This document shows, one piece after another, positions 8,008 through 16,324 of a stretch of DNA of 64,000 nt. The stretch spans positions 6,109,001-6,173,000 of the forward strand of contig NZ_OZ035533.1 of assembly GCF_964033635.1 (NCBI RefSeq). The letters run 5' to 3'. The position numbers and the translations under genes were made by a program. Source of the DNA: Chitinophaga sp. MM2321. Lineage in GTDB: Bacteria; Bacteroidota; Bacteroidia; Chitinophagales; Chitinophagaceae. The notes under the pieces are model-generated. The model was not told where the DNA came from. It worked only from the letters and a program-made list of their open reading frames with translations, and did not search any database. Numbering within the stretch: position 1 is the stretch's first letter; each line of letters begins with the position of its first letter.

Positions 8008-10818
8008 CTAATGTGCTTCGAGCCAGTTATTGCCTGTTCCCATTTCCGCCTCTACCGGAACGGACAACGGGAGGGCATTACGCATACAGTCTATTATAAG
8101 GGGTTTAATTATTTCCAATTCTGAGCGATGTGCATCAAAAACCAACTCATCATGCACCTGCAGGAGCATGCGGGAGCGGAGATTGCGCTGTTTAAATTCC
8201 TTGTGAACCGCAATCATGGCCAGTTTGATCATATCGGCAGCTGTACCCTGGATCGGCATATTGATGGCGTTCCTTTCTGCGTATCCGCGCACAACGGCAT
8301 TGGAGGAGTTGATATCTTTTAACCAGCGTTTTCTGCCCAATATCGTTTGTACGTAGCCGTTAACCTGTGCAAATTTAATCTGGTTCTCCATGTATTGTTT
8401 AATGGATGGATACTGCGCGAAGTAATTGTCTATCAGCATTTTGGCTTCGCTGCGGGGAATGCTGAGGTTTTCGGACAAACCAAATGCACTCACGCCGTAG
8501 ATGATACCGAAGTTCACACTTTTGGAATTGCGGCGCATTTCCGGGGTAACTGCGTCCAGTTCTACATTATACACTTTGGCAGCCGTAGCAGCATGGATAT
8601 CTATGCCCTGTTGAAAGGCTTCCATCATGTGCTTGTCTTCGCTGATGGCGGCAATGATCCGCAACTCAATCTGTGAGTAATCTGCCGATAGCAGCACAAA
8701 TTCCTCGTTGCGCGGAACGAAGGCTTTGCGCACTTCCCGGCCCCTGTCCGTACGGATAGGAATGTTCTGTAAATTAGGATTGTTGGAGCTTAAACGACCC
8801 GTTACCGCCACCGCCTGATTGTAGGATGTGTGTATGCGGCCGGTGCGTTTATTCTGCATTAACGGCAACGCATCTACGTAGGTGGATTTGAGCTTACTCA
8901 GCTCGCGGAAAATGAGGATGTCTTCTACGATCTGATGCTTGTGCGCCAGCTTCTGTAGCACATCTTCACCGGTAGCATATTGGCCGGTACGTGTTTTTTT
9001 TGCTTTCGGGTCCAGTTGTAATTTTTCAAACAATACTTCGCCCAGTTGTTTGGGGGAGGCCAGTTTGAATCTTACACCAGCTTGTTCATATACACTTTCT
9101 TCGGCGCGTTTTATTTCTGTTTCCAGTTCGCGGGAATAGTCTGCCAGTGCAAGGGTATCGATAGCGATACCTTCAAACTCCATATCTGTGAGTACGCTTA
9201 CAAGCGGATTTTCTATTTCGTAGAATACTTTGTCCACTTTCTTTTCGGGAAGCATGGGGGCAAAGGTTTCTTTCAGTTGCAGGGTGATGTCTGCATCTTC
9301 CGCCGCATATTCTTTGATCTTTTCAATTTCCACATCCCGCATAGTGCCCTGGCCTTTCCCTTTTTTCCCGATGAGCGATTCAATGGATACGGGTTCGTAT
9401 CCAAGGAACTGGGCGCTCAGTGCGTCCATGCTGCGGCGGCCTTCCGGCTCCAACAGGTAATGGGCCAGCATCGTATCAAATACGGTGGTGGTAACATCAA
9501 TGCCATACCACTTGAGAACCAGCATATCATATTTGATATTCTGTCCGATGAGGGTGATGGTTTCACTTTCAAAAAGTGGTTTGAATTCGTGCATGATAGC
9601 GCGGGCGGCTTCATGTGCTGCCGGCAAAGGAATGTAGTAGGCTTCTCCTTTTATAAAGGAAAAGCTCATGCCTACTATATCTGCTTCGTTGGCATCGGTT
9701 CCCGTGGTTTCTGTGTCGAAAGAAACTTCTTGCTGTTGCAATAGTTGCGACAGCAGGTCCGCTCTTTTTTCGGGGGTATCAATCAGTATATAGTTATGCG
9801 GGGTATTGCCGATATTTTTTTCCGGTGCCATGAAGGTGGCCACCTCCACTGTTTCTGCTATTACAATCACTTCTTCGGTGGTATTACCGAAGAGGTCTGT
9901 TTGTACTACTTTTGTTTGGGGCGCGGCAGTGTTTCCGGAAGTAAATCCATCGCCCAGGATTCTTTTACCCAGGGTTTTAAATTCCAGTTCAGTGAAGATC
10001 TCTGTCAGCTTTTCCTTATGAATTTCAGTGAGGCAGAAATTTTCCTCATGAAAGGTTACCGGTACATCTGTGATGATGGTAGCCAGTTCTTTAGAAAGGA
10101 TGGCGTTGTCGTGACCCGCTTTGATCTTCTCCCCCATTTTACCGCCTATCGCATCCGCATTGGCCAGTACATTTTCGAGGGTGCCGTATTGCGCCAGGAG
10201 CTTCATGGCTGTTTTTTCTCCAACACCGGCGATACCGGGGATATTATCCACCGCATCTCCCATCAATCCTAAAATATCAATTACCTGGTGTACATCTTTG
10301 ATCTGCCATTTTTCACATACTTCTTTGGGCCCCATGATCTCTTCCTTGCTGCCCATGTATGGCGGCTTGTAAATGAAGATATTATCCCTTACCAGTTGTC
10401 CGTAATCTTTATCGGGGGTAACCATATACACGGTGTAACCTGCGTCAGCAGCCTGCCAGGCCAGGGTGCCGATTACATCATCCGCTTCATAACCATCCAG
10501 TTCCACTACCGGAATATTAAACCCGTCGATGATGCGTTTTATATCAGGAAGGGCGTCCAGCAGATCTTCCGGCGCATCCTGGCGGTTGGCTTTATAATCG
10601 GTGAAAGTAGTATGGCGTTCAGTAGGCGCATGCGTATCAAATGCTACGGCTAAGTGAGTGGGTTTTTCTTTATTGATGAGATCCAGTAAAGTAGTGGTAA
10701 AGCCAAATTGCGCATTGGTATTGCGCCCTGTGCTGGTAACACGGGGATTCCTGATCAGGGCGTAATAAGCCCTGTAAATCAGGGCCATAGCGTCCAGTAA
10801 AAATAATTTCTTTTGCAT
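8008..10818 (-). CDS. polA: DNA polymerase I
   Basis: 936 residues, the usual full length. Residues ~1-290 are the 5'-3' exonuclease (FLLDAMALIYRAYYA, ELDGYEADDVIGTLA, GLMGDAVDNIPGIAGVGEKTA). Residues ~340-530 are the 3'-5' exonuclease with its metal motifs intact (FDTETTG, GQNIKYD, YAAEDADITL), so proofreading is probably retained. The family-A polymerase follows (GRLSSNNPNLQNIPIRT, LLSADYSQIELRI, RRNSKSVNFGIIYG, LLQVHDELVFD). It fills gaps and removes RNA primers in replication and repair. A -7 element (TAATTTTG) lies 32 bases upstream of the start. It diverges from the ArsC-like gene. Confidence 0.98.
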   Translation of the reverse strand: MQKKLFLLDAMALIYRAYYALIRNPRVTSTGRNTNAQFGFTTTLLDLINKEKPTHLAVAFDTHAPTERHTTFTDYKANRQDAPEDLLDALPDIKRIIDGFNIPVVELDGYEADDVIGTLAWQAADAGYTVYMVTPDKDYGQLVRDNIFIYKPPYMGSKEEIMGPKEVCEKWQIKDVHQVIDILGLMGDAVDNIPGIAGVGEKTAMKLLAQYGTLENVLANADAIGGKMGEKIKAGHDNAILSKELATIITDVPVTFHEENFCLTEIHKEKLTEIFTELEFKTLGKRILGDGFTSGNTAAPQTKVVQTDLFGNTTEEVIVIAETVEVATFMAPEKNIGNTPHNYILIDTPEKRADLLSQLLQQQEVSFDTETTGTDANEADIVGMSFSFIKGEAYYIPLPAAHEAARAIMHEFKPLFESETITLIGQNIKYDMLVLKWYGIDVTTTVFDTMLAHYLLEPEGRRSMDALSAQFLGYEPVSIESLIGKKGKGQGTMRDVEIEKIKEYAAEDADITLQLKETFAPMLPEKKVDKVFYEIENPLVSVLTDMEFEGIAIDTLALADYSRELETEIKRAEESVYEQAGVRFKLASPKQLGEVLFEKLQLDPKAKKTRTGQYATGEDVLQKLAHKHQIVEDILIFRELSKLKSTYVDALPLMQNKRTGRIHTSYNQAVAVTGRLSSNNPNLQNIPIRTDRGREVRKAFVPRNEEFVLLSADYSQIELRIIAAISEDKHMMEAFQQGIDIHAATAAKVYNVELDAVTPEMRRNSKSVNFGIIYGVSAFGLSENLSIPRSEAKMLIDNYFAQYPSIKQYMENQIKFAQVNGYVQTILGRKRWLKDINSSNAVVRGYAERNAINMPIQGTAADMIKLAMIAVHKEFKQRNLRSRMLLQVHDELVFDAHRSELEIIKPLIIDCMRNALPLSVPVEAEMGTGNNWLEAH

Positions 10819-10850
10819 TTGCTAAACCTACAAGAATTAATTTAAATGCA

Positions 10851-10858
10851 CAAAATTA
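10851..10858 (-). promoter_or_regulatory. -7 element TAATTTTG for polA
   Basis: On the minus strand TAATTTTG fits TAnnTTTG and would start transcription about 28 bases before the polA ATG. Consensus match only; no clear -33 box. Confidence 0.45.
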
Positions 10859-10887
10859 AGATAGTACTACCATATACCATCACGCTG

Positions 10888-10895
10888 TAACTTTG
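10888..10895 (+). promoter_or_regulatory. -7 element TAACTTTG for the ArsC-like gene
   Basis: TAACTTTG fits TAnnTTTG and lies 18 bases before the ATG at 10914. With the polA element it forms a back-to-back divergent promoter of about 95 bases. Confidence 0.5.
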
Positions 10896-10913
10896 AAACT
10901 GAAAAACAAGCAT

Positions 10914-11243
10914 ATGAATAAGATATATCATTTGTCTACCTGTAGCACCTGTAAGAAAATCCTGGAAGAAATAAAGGCGAAAGACCGGGGATTTATTTTG
11001 CAGGACATCAAGAAAGAAAAGATCACACCGGCACAACTGGAGGAGATGCATGCACTGGCAGGCAGCTATGAAGCCTTGTTTAGCCGGAGGTCGCAACAAT
11101 ACCGCCCCATGGGATTACATGAAAAGCAACTGACAGAAAGTGATTACCGCGACCTGATATTACAGGAATATTCTTTTCTTAAACGGCCTGTAGGTATTGC
11201 CGGCAACAGGATCTATGTGGGAAGCGAAACGAAGAATATTTAG
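10914..11243 (+). CDS. ArsC/Spx-family thioredoxin-fold protein
   Basis: 109 residues from the ATG at 10914. The N-terminus KIYHLSTCSTCKKILEEI has a C10-S-T-C13 motif as in the Spx/ArsC/YffB family, followed by the family pattern DIKKEKITPAQLEEM and FSRRSQQYRPMG, and FLKRPVGI near the end (cis-Pro loop). Classical ArsC uses a single N-terminal Cys (CxxS or CGTS-type), while Spx keeps CxxC and binds RNA polymerase. The CxxC here favours a redox-active Spx/YffB-like role over arsenate reduction, but this is not settled. There are no arsenic genes nearby. Confidence 0.8.
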   Translation: MNKIYHLSTCSTCKKILEEIKAKDRGFILQDIKKEKITPAQLEEMHALAGSYEALFSRRSQQYRPMGLHEKQLTESDYRDLILQEYSFLKRPVGIAGNRIYVGSETKNI

Positions 11244-11250
11244 TATTTAT

Positions 11251-11460
11251 TGCCCCCTCCCAGCCTCCCCCGAAGGGGGAGGAGAATAGGAGACGAGGGT
11301 TTATTTTGATCTTCGATTTACAAGCATTTTACGGATAATACGGGAGTACGTTATGTGACCATCTGATATAATATTATCTACTTGCAATTGCCACCTCAAA
11401 GACGAAAATAAGCCATCGTCTTCTTTCTCCTCCCCCTTCGGGGGAGGCTGGGAGGGGGCA
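11251..11460. repeat. GC-rich 210-bp inverted-repeat element
   Basis: Two exact 36-bp arms (11251-11286 and 11425-11460) read TGCCCCCTCCCAGCCTCC... and its complement. Each arm holds its own small hairpin CCTCCCCCGAAGGGGGAGG. The arms continue imperfectly inward (AGACGAG / ATCGTCT). The 138-base centre has no coding potential. It lies between convergent genes. The shape is MITE-like or REP-pair-like; no transposase is present. Confidence 0.9.
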
Positions 11461-11505
11461 GAAATATGCGCTGGTTTAATAGCACAACGCGTTTTCTCTA
11501 CATAA

Positions 11506-12603
11506 TTAAATGTCCAAATGCTTTATGAATTGCTGCACCACCGCCTTATACTGATCCATATCCTCATGGTGGAAAGAGCGGAAGGGGAAGGCGGCAGCAG
11601 CGTCCAGGGCTGGTTGCAGCGCAAAGTCTTCCTGAGCAATGGAATAAAAATATCCTTTTTCCATCAGGTATTCACCGAGATAAACCTGTTCCGACTGACC
11701 GGGTGTAGGAATGAGGATTGCTTTCTTATTTAGTTTTGCGAGGTCCATGAGTGTGGTATAACCGGAGCGGCTCAATACCATGTCAGAAGCCAGCATGGCG
11801 TCGTTTAACTCTTTGGCATTGAGGTGGTTTACTTGTGTTATGCCGGGTGTAATCTGTTCATGTTGCGGTAAGCCAGGTTTGCCACTTACGATCAGTGCCG
11901 TAATGGGCAGGGTGCGAATCTGGTCAAGGATCAGCGTTTCCAGGTTGGAGCGTTGCGGTTCCGGACCGGAGATCAGCACCAGCAGATCATACTTTTTTGT
12001 GACGGATGGTTGCGGCTCAAAGCGACTGAGACAGCCGATATAGGTGGTATTTGGCGGCAACTCCGCAGGATGTGCCAGTTCACCGGAGAGGTTGTTGTCA
12101 CCTGCGAAATCAGGAATCCAGCAGGAGCCGTATTTACGGATAAAGCGATAATTTATTTTTTGCAGGGCGCGTTCCATCCAGCCACCAAAGGGTGTTTTGA
12201 TAAGTAGCTGGTGTGTAATGAAAACGGTTGGAATATCTTTATGATAGAGGCCAAAGCGATTATCAGAGATGACTGCATTGATTTTGTGTGTATCGACCAC
12301 TTTTTTCAGCCAACGTTGCTCGTTTTTTACAGACAGATAGATTTTCGGAATTTGTTGGACGATCTTCAGTCCGAAAAATTTCCCTTTCTGTGCATACTGG
12401 ATGCGGTATCCGGGCAGTGGTAATATGGTGATCCGGGGAAATTCCTGTTGTAGCAGTGCGGCGTGTTTACCTTCTGCTGCAATAAATACTTCGCAACCTG
12501 CGTTTAGCATTTCATGGATCAGGGGAATATCGCGGGTGGCGTGTCCGAGGCCCCAATCCAGGGGCGCTATTAAAATTTTTGCGGGTGTCAGGATTGTGGA
12601 CAA
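11506..12603 (-). CDS. MurG/GT28-like glycosyltransferase
   Basis: 365 residues. The start appears to be TTG at 12603, since no in-frame ATG lies near the conserved N-terminus KILIAPLDWGLGHATRD. This N-terminus and the C-terminal LVLISGPEPQR and MLASDMVLSRSGYTTLMDLAKLNKKAILIPTPGQSEQ match the two-Rossmann GT-B fold of MurG/GT28 and related UDP-sugar transferases. The GYTTLMDL stretch is the usual nucleotide-sugar pocket. The acceptor is unknown. It is not MurG itself by length or by context, as no division or mur genes are near. It is probably membrane-associated and cytoplasmic. Confidence 0.82.
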   Translation of the reverse strand: MSTILTPAKILIAPLDWGLGHATRDIPLIHEMLNAGCEVFIAAEGKHAALLQQEFPRITILPLPGYRIQYAQKGKFFGLKIVQQIPKIYLSVKNEQRWLKKVVDTHKINAVISDNRFGLYHKDIPTVFITHQLLIKTPFGGWMERALQKINYRFIRKYGSCWIPDFAGDNNLSGELAHPAELPPNTTYIGCLSRFEPQPSVTKKYDLLVLISGPEPQRSNLETLILDQIRTLPITALIVSGKPGLPQHEQITPGITQVNHLNAKELNDAMLASDMVLSRSGYTTLMDLAKLNKKAILIPTPGQSEQVYLGEYLMEKGYFYSIAQEDFALQPALDAAAAFPFRSFHHEDMDQYKAVVQQFIKHLDI

Positions 12604-12693
12604 ATAATTTGATTTTTTTTGCGAATTTAGCTTAAATTACAAATGGGCACTGTTAAGAAAAGGTAAACTCTCAGAACGGATATAATATACATT

Positions 12694-12813
12694 ATGAAAG
12701 TAATGAAATGGATAGTGATTTTTTTTCTTTGCGGAAGTTTGGTGACAGGATGTAAAGTGTTTAAGAAAAATGATTGCGGATGTCCCACCATGAATAAAAA
12801 ACGAATGCACTAA
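12694..12813 (+). CDS. 39-residue lipoprotein
   Basis: A very short reading frame from the ATG at 12694: MKVMKWIVIFFLCGSLVTGC followed by KVFKKNDCGCPTMNKKRMH. It has a basic start, a hydrophobic stretch, and a lipobox-like VTGC with the lipidation Cys at residue 20. A C-G-C-P motif follows in the mature part. Tiny lipoproteins ending in a D/N-C-x-C-P tail occur in Bacteroidota, as recalled from family knowledge and not searched here. Processing would leave a ~20-residue lipopeptide on the membrane. Function unknown. The pairing of signal and lipobox makes chance unlikely but not excluded. Confidence 0.6.
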   Translation: MKVMKWIVIFFLCGSLVTGCKVFKKNDCGCPTMNKKRMH

Positions 12814-12952
12814 CAAATTTCTGTAATACAGCGACAACTGACAACTAAAGAGACTAACAAACAACTAACAATTAACCTTATCCTTTTATTTGGATTATCC
12901 CATGAATACCTGACCAAACAATATTTTCGGGGAACAGTCAAATTTTTTATTC

Positions 12953-13201
12953 ATGAAACCTGTAGATAGAGATTTACTAATCCTGCTACATGAAGATCGG
13001 TACACAGAGCAGCAAATCCAGTCCGCCGTCAGGCAGATCAGCGATATGTTATCGTTGATTGAAACGATGGATTACCTCTGCGCTGTGATGGAAGTAGTAG
13101 ATTGCAACAGAAGCAGGATCACCAGCAAACGATCGGTGCTGGAGAAGGCCATTTCACGTAAAACGCACAAACCGTTTGAGTTTATTGTTCACAGGAACTA
13201 A
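12953..13201 (+). CDS. Small soluble protein of unknown function
   Basis: 82 residues starting MKPVDRDLLILLHEDRYTEQ. It is predicted to be helical and acidic at the N-terminus and basic toward the C-terminus (NRSRITSKRSVLEKAISRKTHK). No signal peptide or membrane segment is present. No family is recognised. It stands alone: 139 bases separate it from the lipoprotein upstream and 119 from the ureohydrolase-fold gene downstream. Codon use looks like that of the neighbours. It could be a regulatory or structural small protein; nothing firmer can be said. Confidence 0.55.
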   Translation: MKPVDRDLLILLHEDRYTEQQIQSAVRQISDMLSLIETMDYLCAVMEVVDCNRSRITSKRSVLEKAISRKTHKPFEFIVHRN

Positions 13202-13287
13202 CAGTCGTGCATTCACAATTCCCGTTATAGGAGCTTTAGCCCGCTGCTTATCTGTCTCGCTGTGCTTTTTTTATTAAATTCTTGTTG

Positions 13288-13295
13288 TACGTTTG
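13288..13295 (+). promoter_or_regulatory. -7 element TACGTTTG for the ureohydrolase-fold gene
   Basis: TACGTTTG fits TAnnTTTG and lies 25 bases before the ATG at 13321. Consensus match only. Confidence 0.5.
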
Positions 13296-13320
13296 CCATC
13301 AAAATAAACCCAAATAAGTG

Positions 13321-14460
13321 ATGGCCGATTTTTCGCACTTGCAGGATTTTTTACAACCTGTTTCCAAGGCATTTCTTAATGACGACCAGGAGTATGATGC
13401 TTACCAGGTTGGAGGCACCATTGATGTTTATGAAGATCATCATCAACCGGATCTGGATGCGGCTGATATTGTATTACTCGGCGTTGGAGAAGAAAGAGGT
13501 AGTGCTTCCGGTAAAACGGATACCGGTGGCCCTGATGCCATCCGCCGTGAATTTTTCAGACTCTACAACTGGCACCGGGATATTAAACTCGCAGACGTTG
13601 GTAATCTGCGCTCCGGCGCTTTCCTGGCAGATGCCTATGCTGCCATGAAAACAGTGATCGCAGAATTGTTGCAAGCCAACAAAACCGTCATTATCCTGGG
13701 AGGATCACACGACCTCACCTATGCGCAATACAAGGCTTATGCGTCGCAGCAACTGATTATTGAAGCTACCGTAGCTGATGCCCTGATAGATTTGCAGGAA
13801 GAGTCTCCCTTGCGCAGTGAACGCTTTTTAATGGATATGCTTACAGAGCAGCCCAACTATCTACGTCACTACAATCATCTTGGTTTTCAAAGTTATTTTG
13901 TTCATCCACGCATGCTGGAAACACTGGATAAATTACGCTTTGATTGTTTCCGCCTTGGCCGCATCCGCGAAAATATGGAAGAGGCAGAACCCGTGTTGCG
14001 CCATTCAGATATGTTTAGCCTGGATATCAATATTGTCCGGCATACGGATGCACCGGCCAACCACCTTTCGCCGAATGGATTCAGTGGCGAAGAAACCTGC
14101 TCCCTGGCCCGTTATGCAGGCATGAGCAGCCGGCTTACTTCTTTCGGCATCTACGGATACCGCCCGGAAAAAGATAAAGAACAACTTACCGCCAGACAGA
14201 TCTCACAAATGCTGTGGTATTTTATGGACGGTCGGGCTGTGAAAAATAAAGAAGCCCTGCTGGATGACCGTGATGCTTTCTGGGAGTTTCATATAGCCTT
14301 CTCCGATATAGAAACCGTATTTCTGAAAAGCAAAAAAACAGGCCGCTGGTGGATGCAATTACCAGACAGGGAATTTGTTCCATGCGCTTATAACGACTAC
14401 CTCCTGGCCAGTAACAACGAAATGCCCGAGAGATGGTTGCGGCACCAGGAAAGACTCTAA
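13321..14460 (+). CDS. Arginase/formimidoylglutamase-fold protein, metal site degenerate
   Basis: 379 residues from the ATG at 13321; a GTG lies one codon earlier. The ureohydrolase fold is clear: VVLGVGEER-like ADIVLLGVGEERGSA, DTGGPDAIRREFF, IILGGSHDLTYAQY (H130, D131), and FSLDINIVRHTDAP. The second Mn motif, normally DAHxD, reads D153-A-L-I-D157, so the ligand His is Leu. The third motif, normally DxD, reads D235-I-N237. Two of six usual Mn ligands are therefore replaced. Family enzymes hydrolyse guanidino groups; this one may be inactive or altered. No histidine-degradation genes are nearby. Confidence 0.85.
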   Translation: MADFSHLQDFLQPVSKAFLNDDQEYDAYQVGGTIDVYEDHHQPDLDAADIVLLGVGEERGSASGKTDTGGPDAIRREFFRLYNWHRDIKLADVGNLRSGAFLADAYAAMKTVIAELLQANKTVIILGGSHDLTYAQYKAYASQQLIIEATVADALIDLQEESPLRSERFLMDMLTEQPNYLRHYNHLGFQSYFVHPRMLETLDKLRFDCFRLGRIRENMEEAEPVLRHSDMFSLDINIVRHTDAPANHLSPNGFSGEETCSLARYAGMSSRLTSFGIYGYRPEKDKEQLTARQISQMLWYFMDGRAVKNKEALLDDRDAFWEFHIAFSDIETVFLKSKKTGRWWMQLPDREFVPCAYNDYLLASNNEMPERWLRHQERL

Positions 14461-14565
14461 TCATTTCGGGATTTTTTGATTTGTGAATTTTTTGATTTTG
14501 TTTGATAGAAAGATTTTGCGCTGAAGAAAAATCGCAAAATCCGTAAATCAAAAAATCTCTAAATG
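14461..14565. repeat. AT-rich inverted repeat (GATTTTTTGATTT family)
   Basis: Arms at 14461-14500 and 14533-14565 share TCATTT...GATTTTTTGATTT...ATTTTG with a few mismatches. An inner stem GATTTTGCG / CGCAAAATC (14513-14541) forms the tip. It fills the space between the convergent genes ending at 14460 and 14548, and its right arm forms the last codons and stop of the LprI-like gene. Confidence 0.8.
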
Positions 14566-14961
14566 AAGTAGTATTGCTACCCTGTCTTTCAGGTATGTGG
14601 CTTTATTGTCGGTGGAGATCATGGCATCGTCCAGACCCTGCATGGTGCGTTTGTGCATTTTTTCTACGCGTTCATCTATCTTCTTAAAATATTCATACTT
14701 TTTTTCTTCCCATGTCCCCTGCTCTATCCGCAATTGTTGCAGCCGGGAAGGGTCTATATGGCTGTATAGATGTTGGAGCGTGATATACAGGAGGCTGTCG
14801 AGCTGCTTGTAATAGTCAAGTGCACAGCCATACATGGTATGGCTTTCGCTAAGACATTGCTGGTAGCGGGTTTCGAGTGAGTCCAGTGTCGCAGGGGATG
14901 ACTGCGCATAAGTGTTCGTACACAAAAAAACCGCCAGCAGTATAGGGATAAGGATTCGCAT
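14548..14961 (-). CDS. LprI-like (DUF1311) secreted protein, copy 1
   Basis: 137 residues with a signal peptide (MRILIPILLAVFLCTNTYAQ). The mature part follows the DUF1311/LprI pattern: two cysteines (YQQCLSESHTMYGCALDYYKQLDSLL) and a helical QLRIEQGTWEEKKYEYFKK stretch. Mycobacterial LprI inhibits lysozyme, but most family members are untested. The gene ends within an AT-rich inverted repeat, so its last residues (HLEIF) derive from the repeat. A similar gene lies 63 bases upstream on the same strand, suggesting tandem duplication with divergence. Confidence 0.7.
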   Translation of the reverse strand: MRILIPILLAVFLCTNTYAQSSPATLDSLETRYQQCLSESHTMYGCALDYYKQLDSLLYITLQHLYSHIDPSRLQQLRIEQGTWEEKKYEYFKKIDERVEKMHKRTMQGLDDAMISTDNKATYLKDRVAILLHLEIF

Positions 14962-15024
14962 AGGCGCCGGGTGAAGCGCAAATATACTAATATTAATATA
15001 TTTAAATATATTAATTTATGTCGA

Positions 15025-15420
15025 CTATTGCTTCACATTAATCGACCCGGTACATACGTCACCCTGCGGGGTATCATTGATCCAAACTTTTATGGCATCG
15101 AGGCGCTGGTTGGTAAGCTCCGCGAGGTAATTGGCCTTACACATCGGGAAAACACTTCCATAACTTTTGGCAGATTCGGGATACATGGCTTTCAGTTGGG
15201 CATCTCTCAACTGCACCCACAACCGTTGTGCATCCTTGAAGTTGTTGATAAATGTTTTGTTGGCGGCATAGTCTTTCAGGATCAGCTGGTAAACAGTATT
15301 CATCTTTTTATCAACGTCCTTGTATTCCTGTGCGGCCTGTTTGTTCATCTCCGCCTGTGACTGCGCAAATCCGGTAAAGCTGCCGGCCATCAGTAAAAGC
15401 GCCATGAAAAGTGATTTCAT
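15025..15420 (-). CDS. LprI-like (DUF1311) secreted protein, copy 2
   Basis: 131 residues from the ATG at 15420, which opens the signal peptide MKSLFMALLLMAGSFTGFAQ. The mature part has the DUF1311 core: DVDKKMNTVYQLILKDY, FKDAQRLWVQLRDAQLKAMYP, then CKANYLAELTNQRLDAI. One Cys pair (PMCKAN and DVCTGS) could form a disulfide. It sits upstream of copy 1 and directly after a methyltransferase gene whose stop lies one base away. Role unknown; an envelope or periplasmic inhibitor is one option by family analogy. Confidence 0.75.
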   Translation of the reverse strand: MKSLFMALLLMAGSFTGFAQSQAEMNKQAAQEYKDVDKKMNTVYQLILKDYAANKTFINNFKDAQRLWVQLRDAQLKAMYPESAKSYGSVFPMCKANYLAELTNQRLDAIKVWINDTPQGDVCTGSINVKQ

Positions 15421-15421
15421 A

Positions 15422-16228
15422 TCAATCGGGTTTAAAGAATTTAAATGCATATACCATCGGCAGTTTTTCTTCCATTCCTTTGATGTAAAAGCGGCTGTTT
15501 TTTTCTACCATGTTACTGAAACAGTTGTAGGGAGAATAATTATATTCACGAAACACCTGTATCTGTAACCCTTTACCAGTAAGCGATCCGGTGATTTCAG
15601 ACAGAGAGTGGTTCCAGGAATAGGAAACACTTTTGAGATCTGATCCGCCATCTGTATACGTGCCGGCTACTTCTTCCACAATCGTTGTTGTATTGAAATA
15701 GTTATAACGGATGGAAGTAAAGCTATCATCAAACATCCACATCACCGGATGAAAATCGGCCATGATAAATTGTCCGCCGGGTTTTAGGAAATGATTCACC
15801 ACACCGGCCCACTTGTCGAGATCAGGCAGCCATCCGATGGTGCCGTAAGAAGTGAATACGATATCAAAAGTACCTTGCAGGTGCGCGGGTAAACTGTAGA
15901 GGTCACAGCAAATGAAGCGGGCTTTATCCTGTAGTTGCAATTGTGCGGCGAGGGTATTGGCTTCGGCGATAGCGGCGTCTGAAAGGTCTATCCCTGTTGT
16001 GTTTGCACCCATCCTGGCCAGTGAAAGCGTATCCTGTCCGAAGTGGCATTGCAGGTGAAGTATCTTTTTACCTTGTACATCCCCCAGTAATTCCAGCTCT
16101 ATACTATTGAGCGAATTATTGCCATTCACAAATCCTGCTACGTTGTAAAAAGCGGAGGTAACGTGAACGGGGGTACATTTATTCCAAAGTGTTTTATTGG
16201 CCGCCAGATAGATTGATTCATTTTCCAT
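15422..16228 (-). CDS. Class I SAM-dependent methyltransferase
   Basis: 268 residues. The SAM-binding Rossmann motif is KKILHLQCHFGQDTLSLARMG, followed by acidic motif II (TTGIDLSDAAIAEA) and CCDLYSL, then FDIVFTSYGTIGWLPDL and FLKPGGQFIMADFHP. The substrate cannot be inferred. The residue after the glycine-poor loop (CHFGQDT) is a variant common in the methyltransferase-11/25 group. It may be co-transcribed with the LprI-like genes, since only one base separates it from copy 2. Cytoplasmic. Confidence 0.87.
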   Translation of the reverse strand: MENESIYLAANKTLWNKCTPVHVTSAFYNVAGFVNGNNSLNSIELELLGDVQGKKILHLQCHFGQDTLSLARMGANTTGIDLSDAAIAEANTLAAQLQLQDKARFICCDLYSLPAHLQGTFDIVFTSYGTIGWLPDLDKWAGVVNHFLKPGGQFIMADFHPVMWMFDDSFTSIRYNYFNTTTIVEEVAGTYTDGGSDLKSVSYSWNHSLSEITGSLTGKGLQIQVFREYNYSPYNCFSNMVEKNSRFYIKGMEEKLPMVYAFKFFKPD

Positions 16229-16324
16229 GTTAGTGATCGTTTTAAGTATAGCGCACTAACCAAAACCGGTGATAGTAAAAGTTCCCGGTATCGGAAGTCT
16301 TTTCTATCCCCGGTTTTCATCTTC

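Noticed and set aside
9046..9744. 232-codon plus-strand frame inside polA
   Set aside because: It is antisense to well-conserved polA motifs; its length reflects codon bias in polA.
11251..11460. Insertion sequence
   Set aside because: No transposase frame is present between the arms; kept only as an inverted-repeat element.
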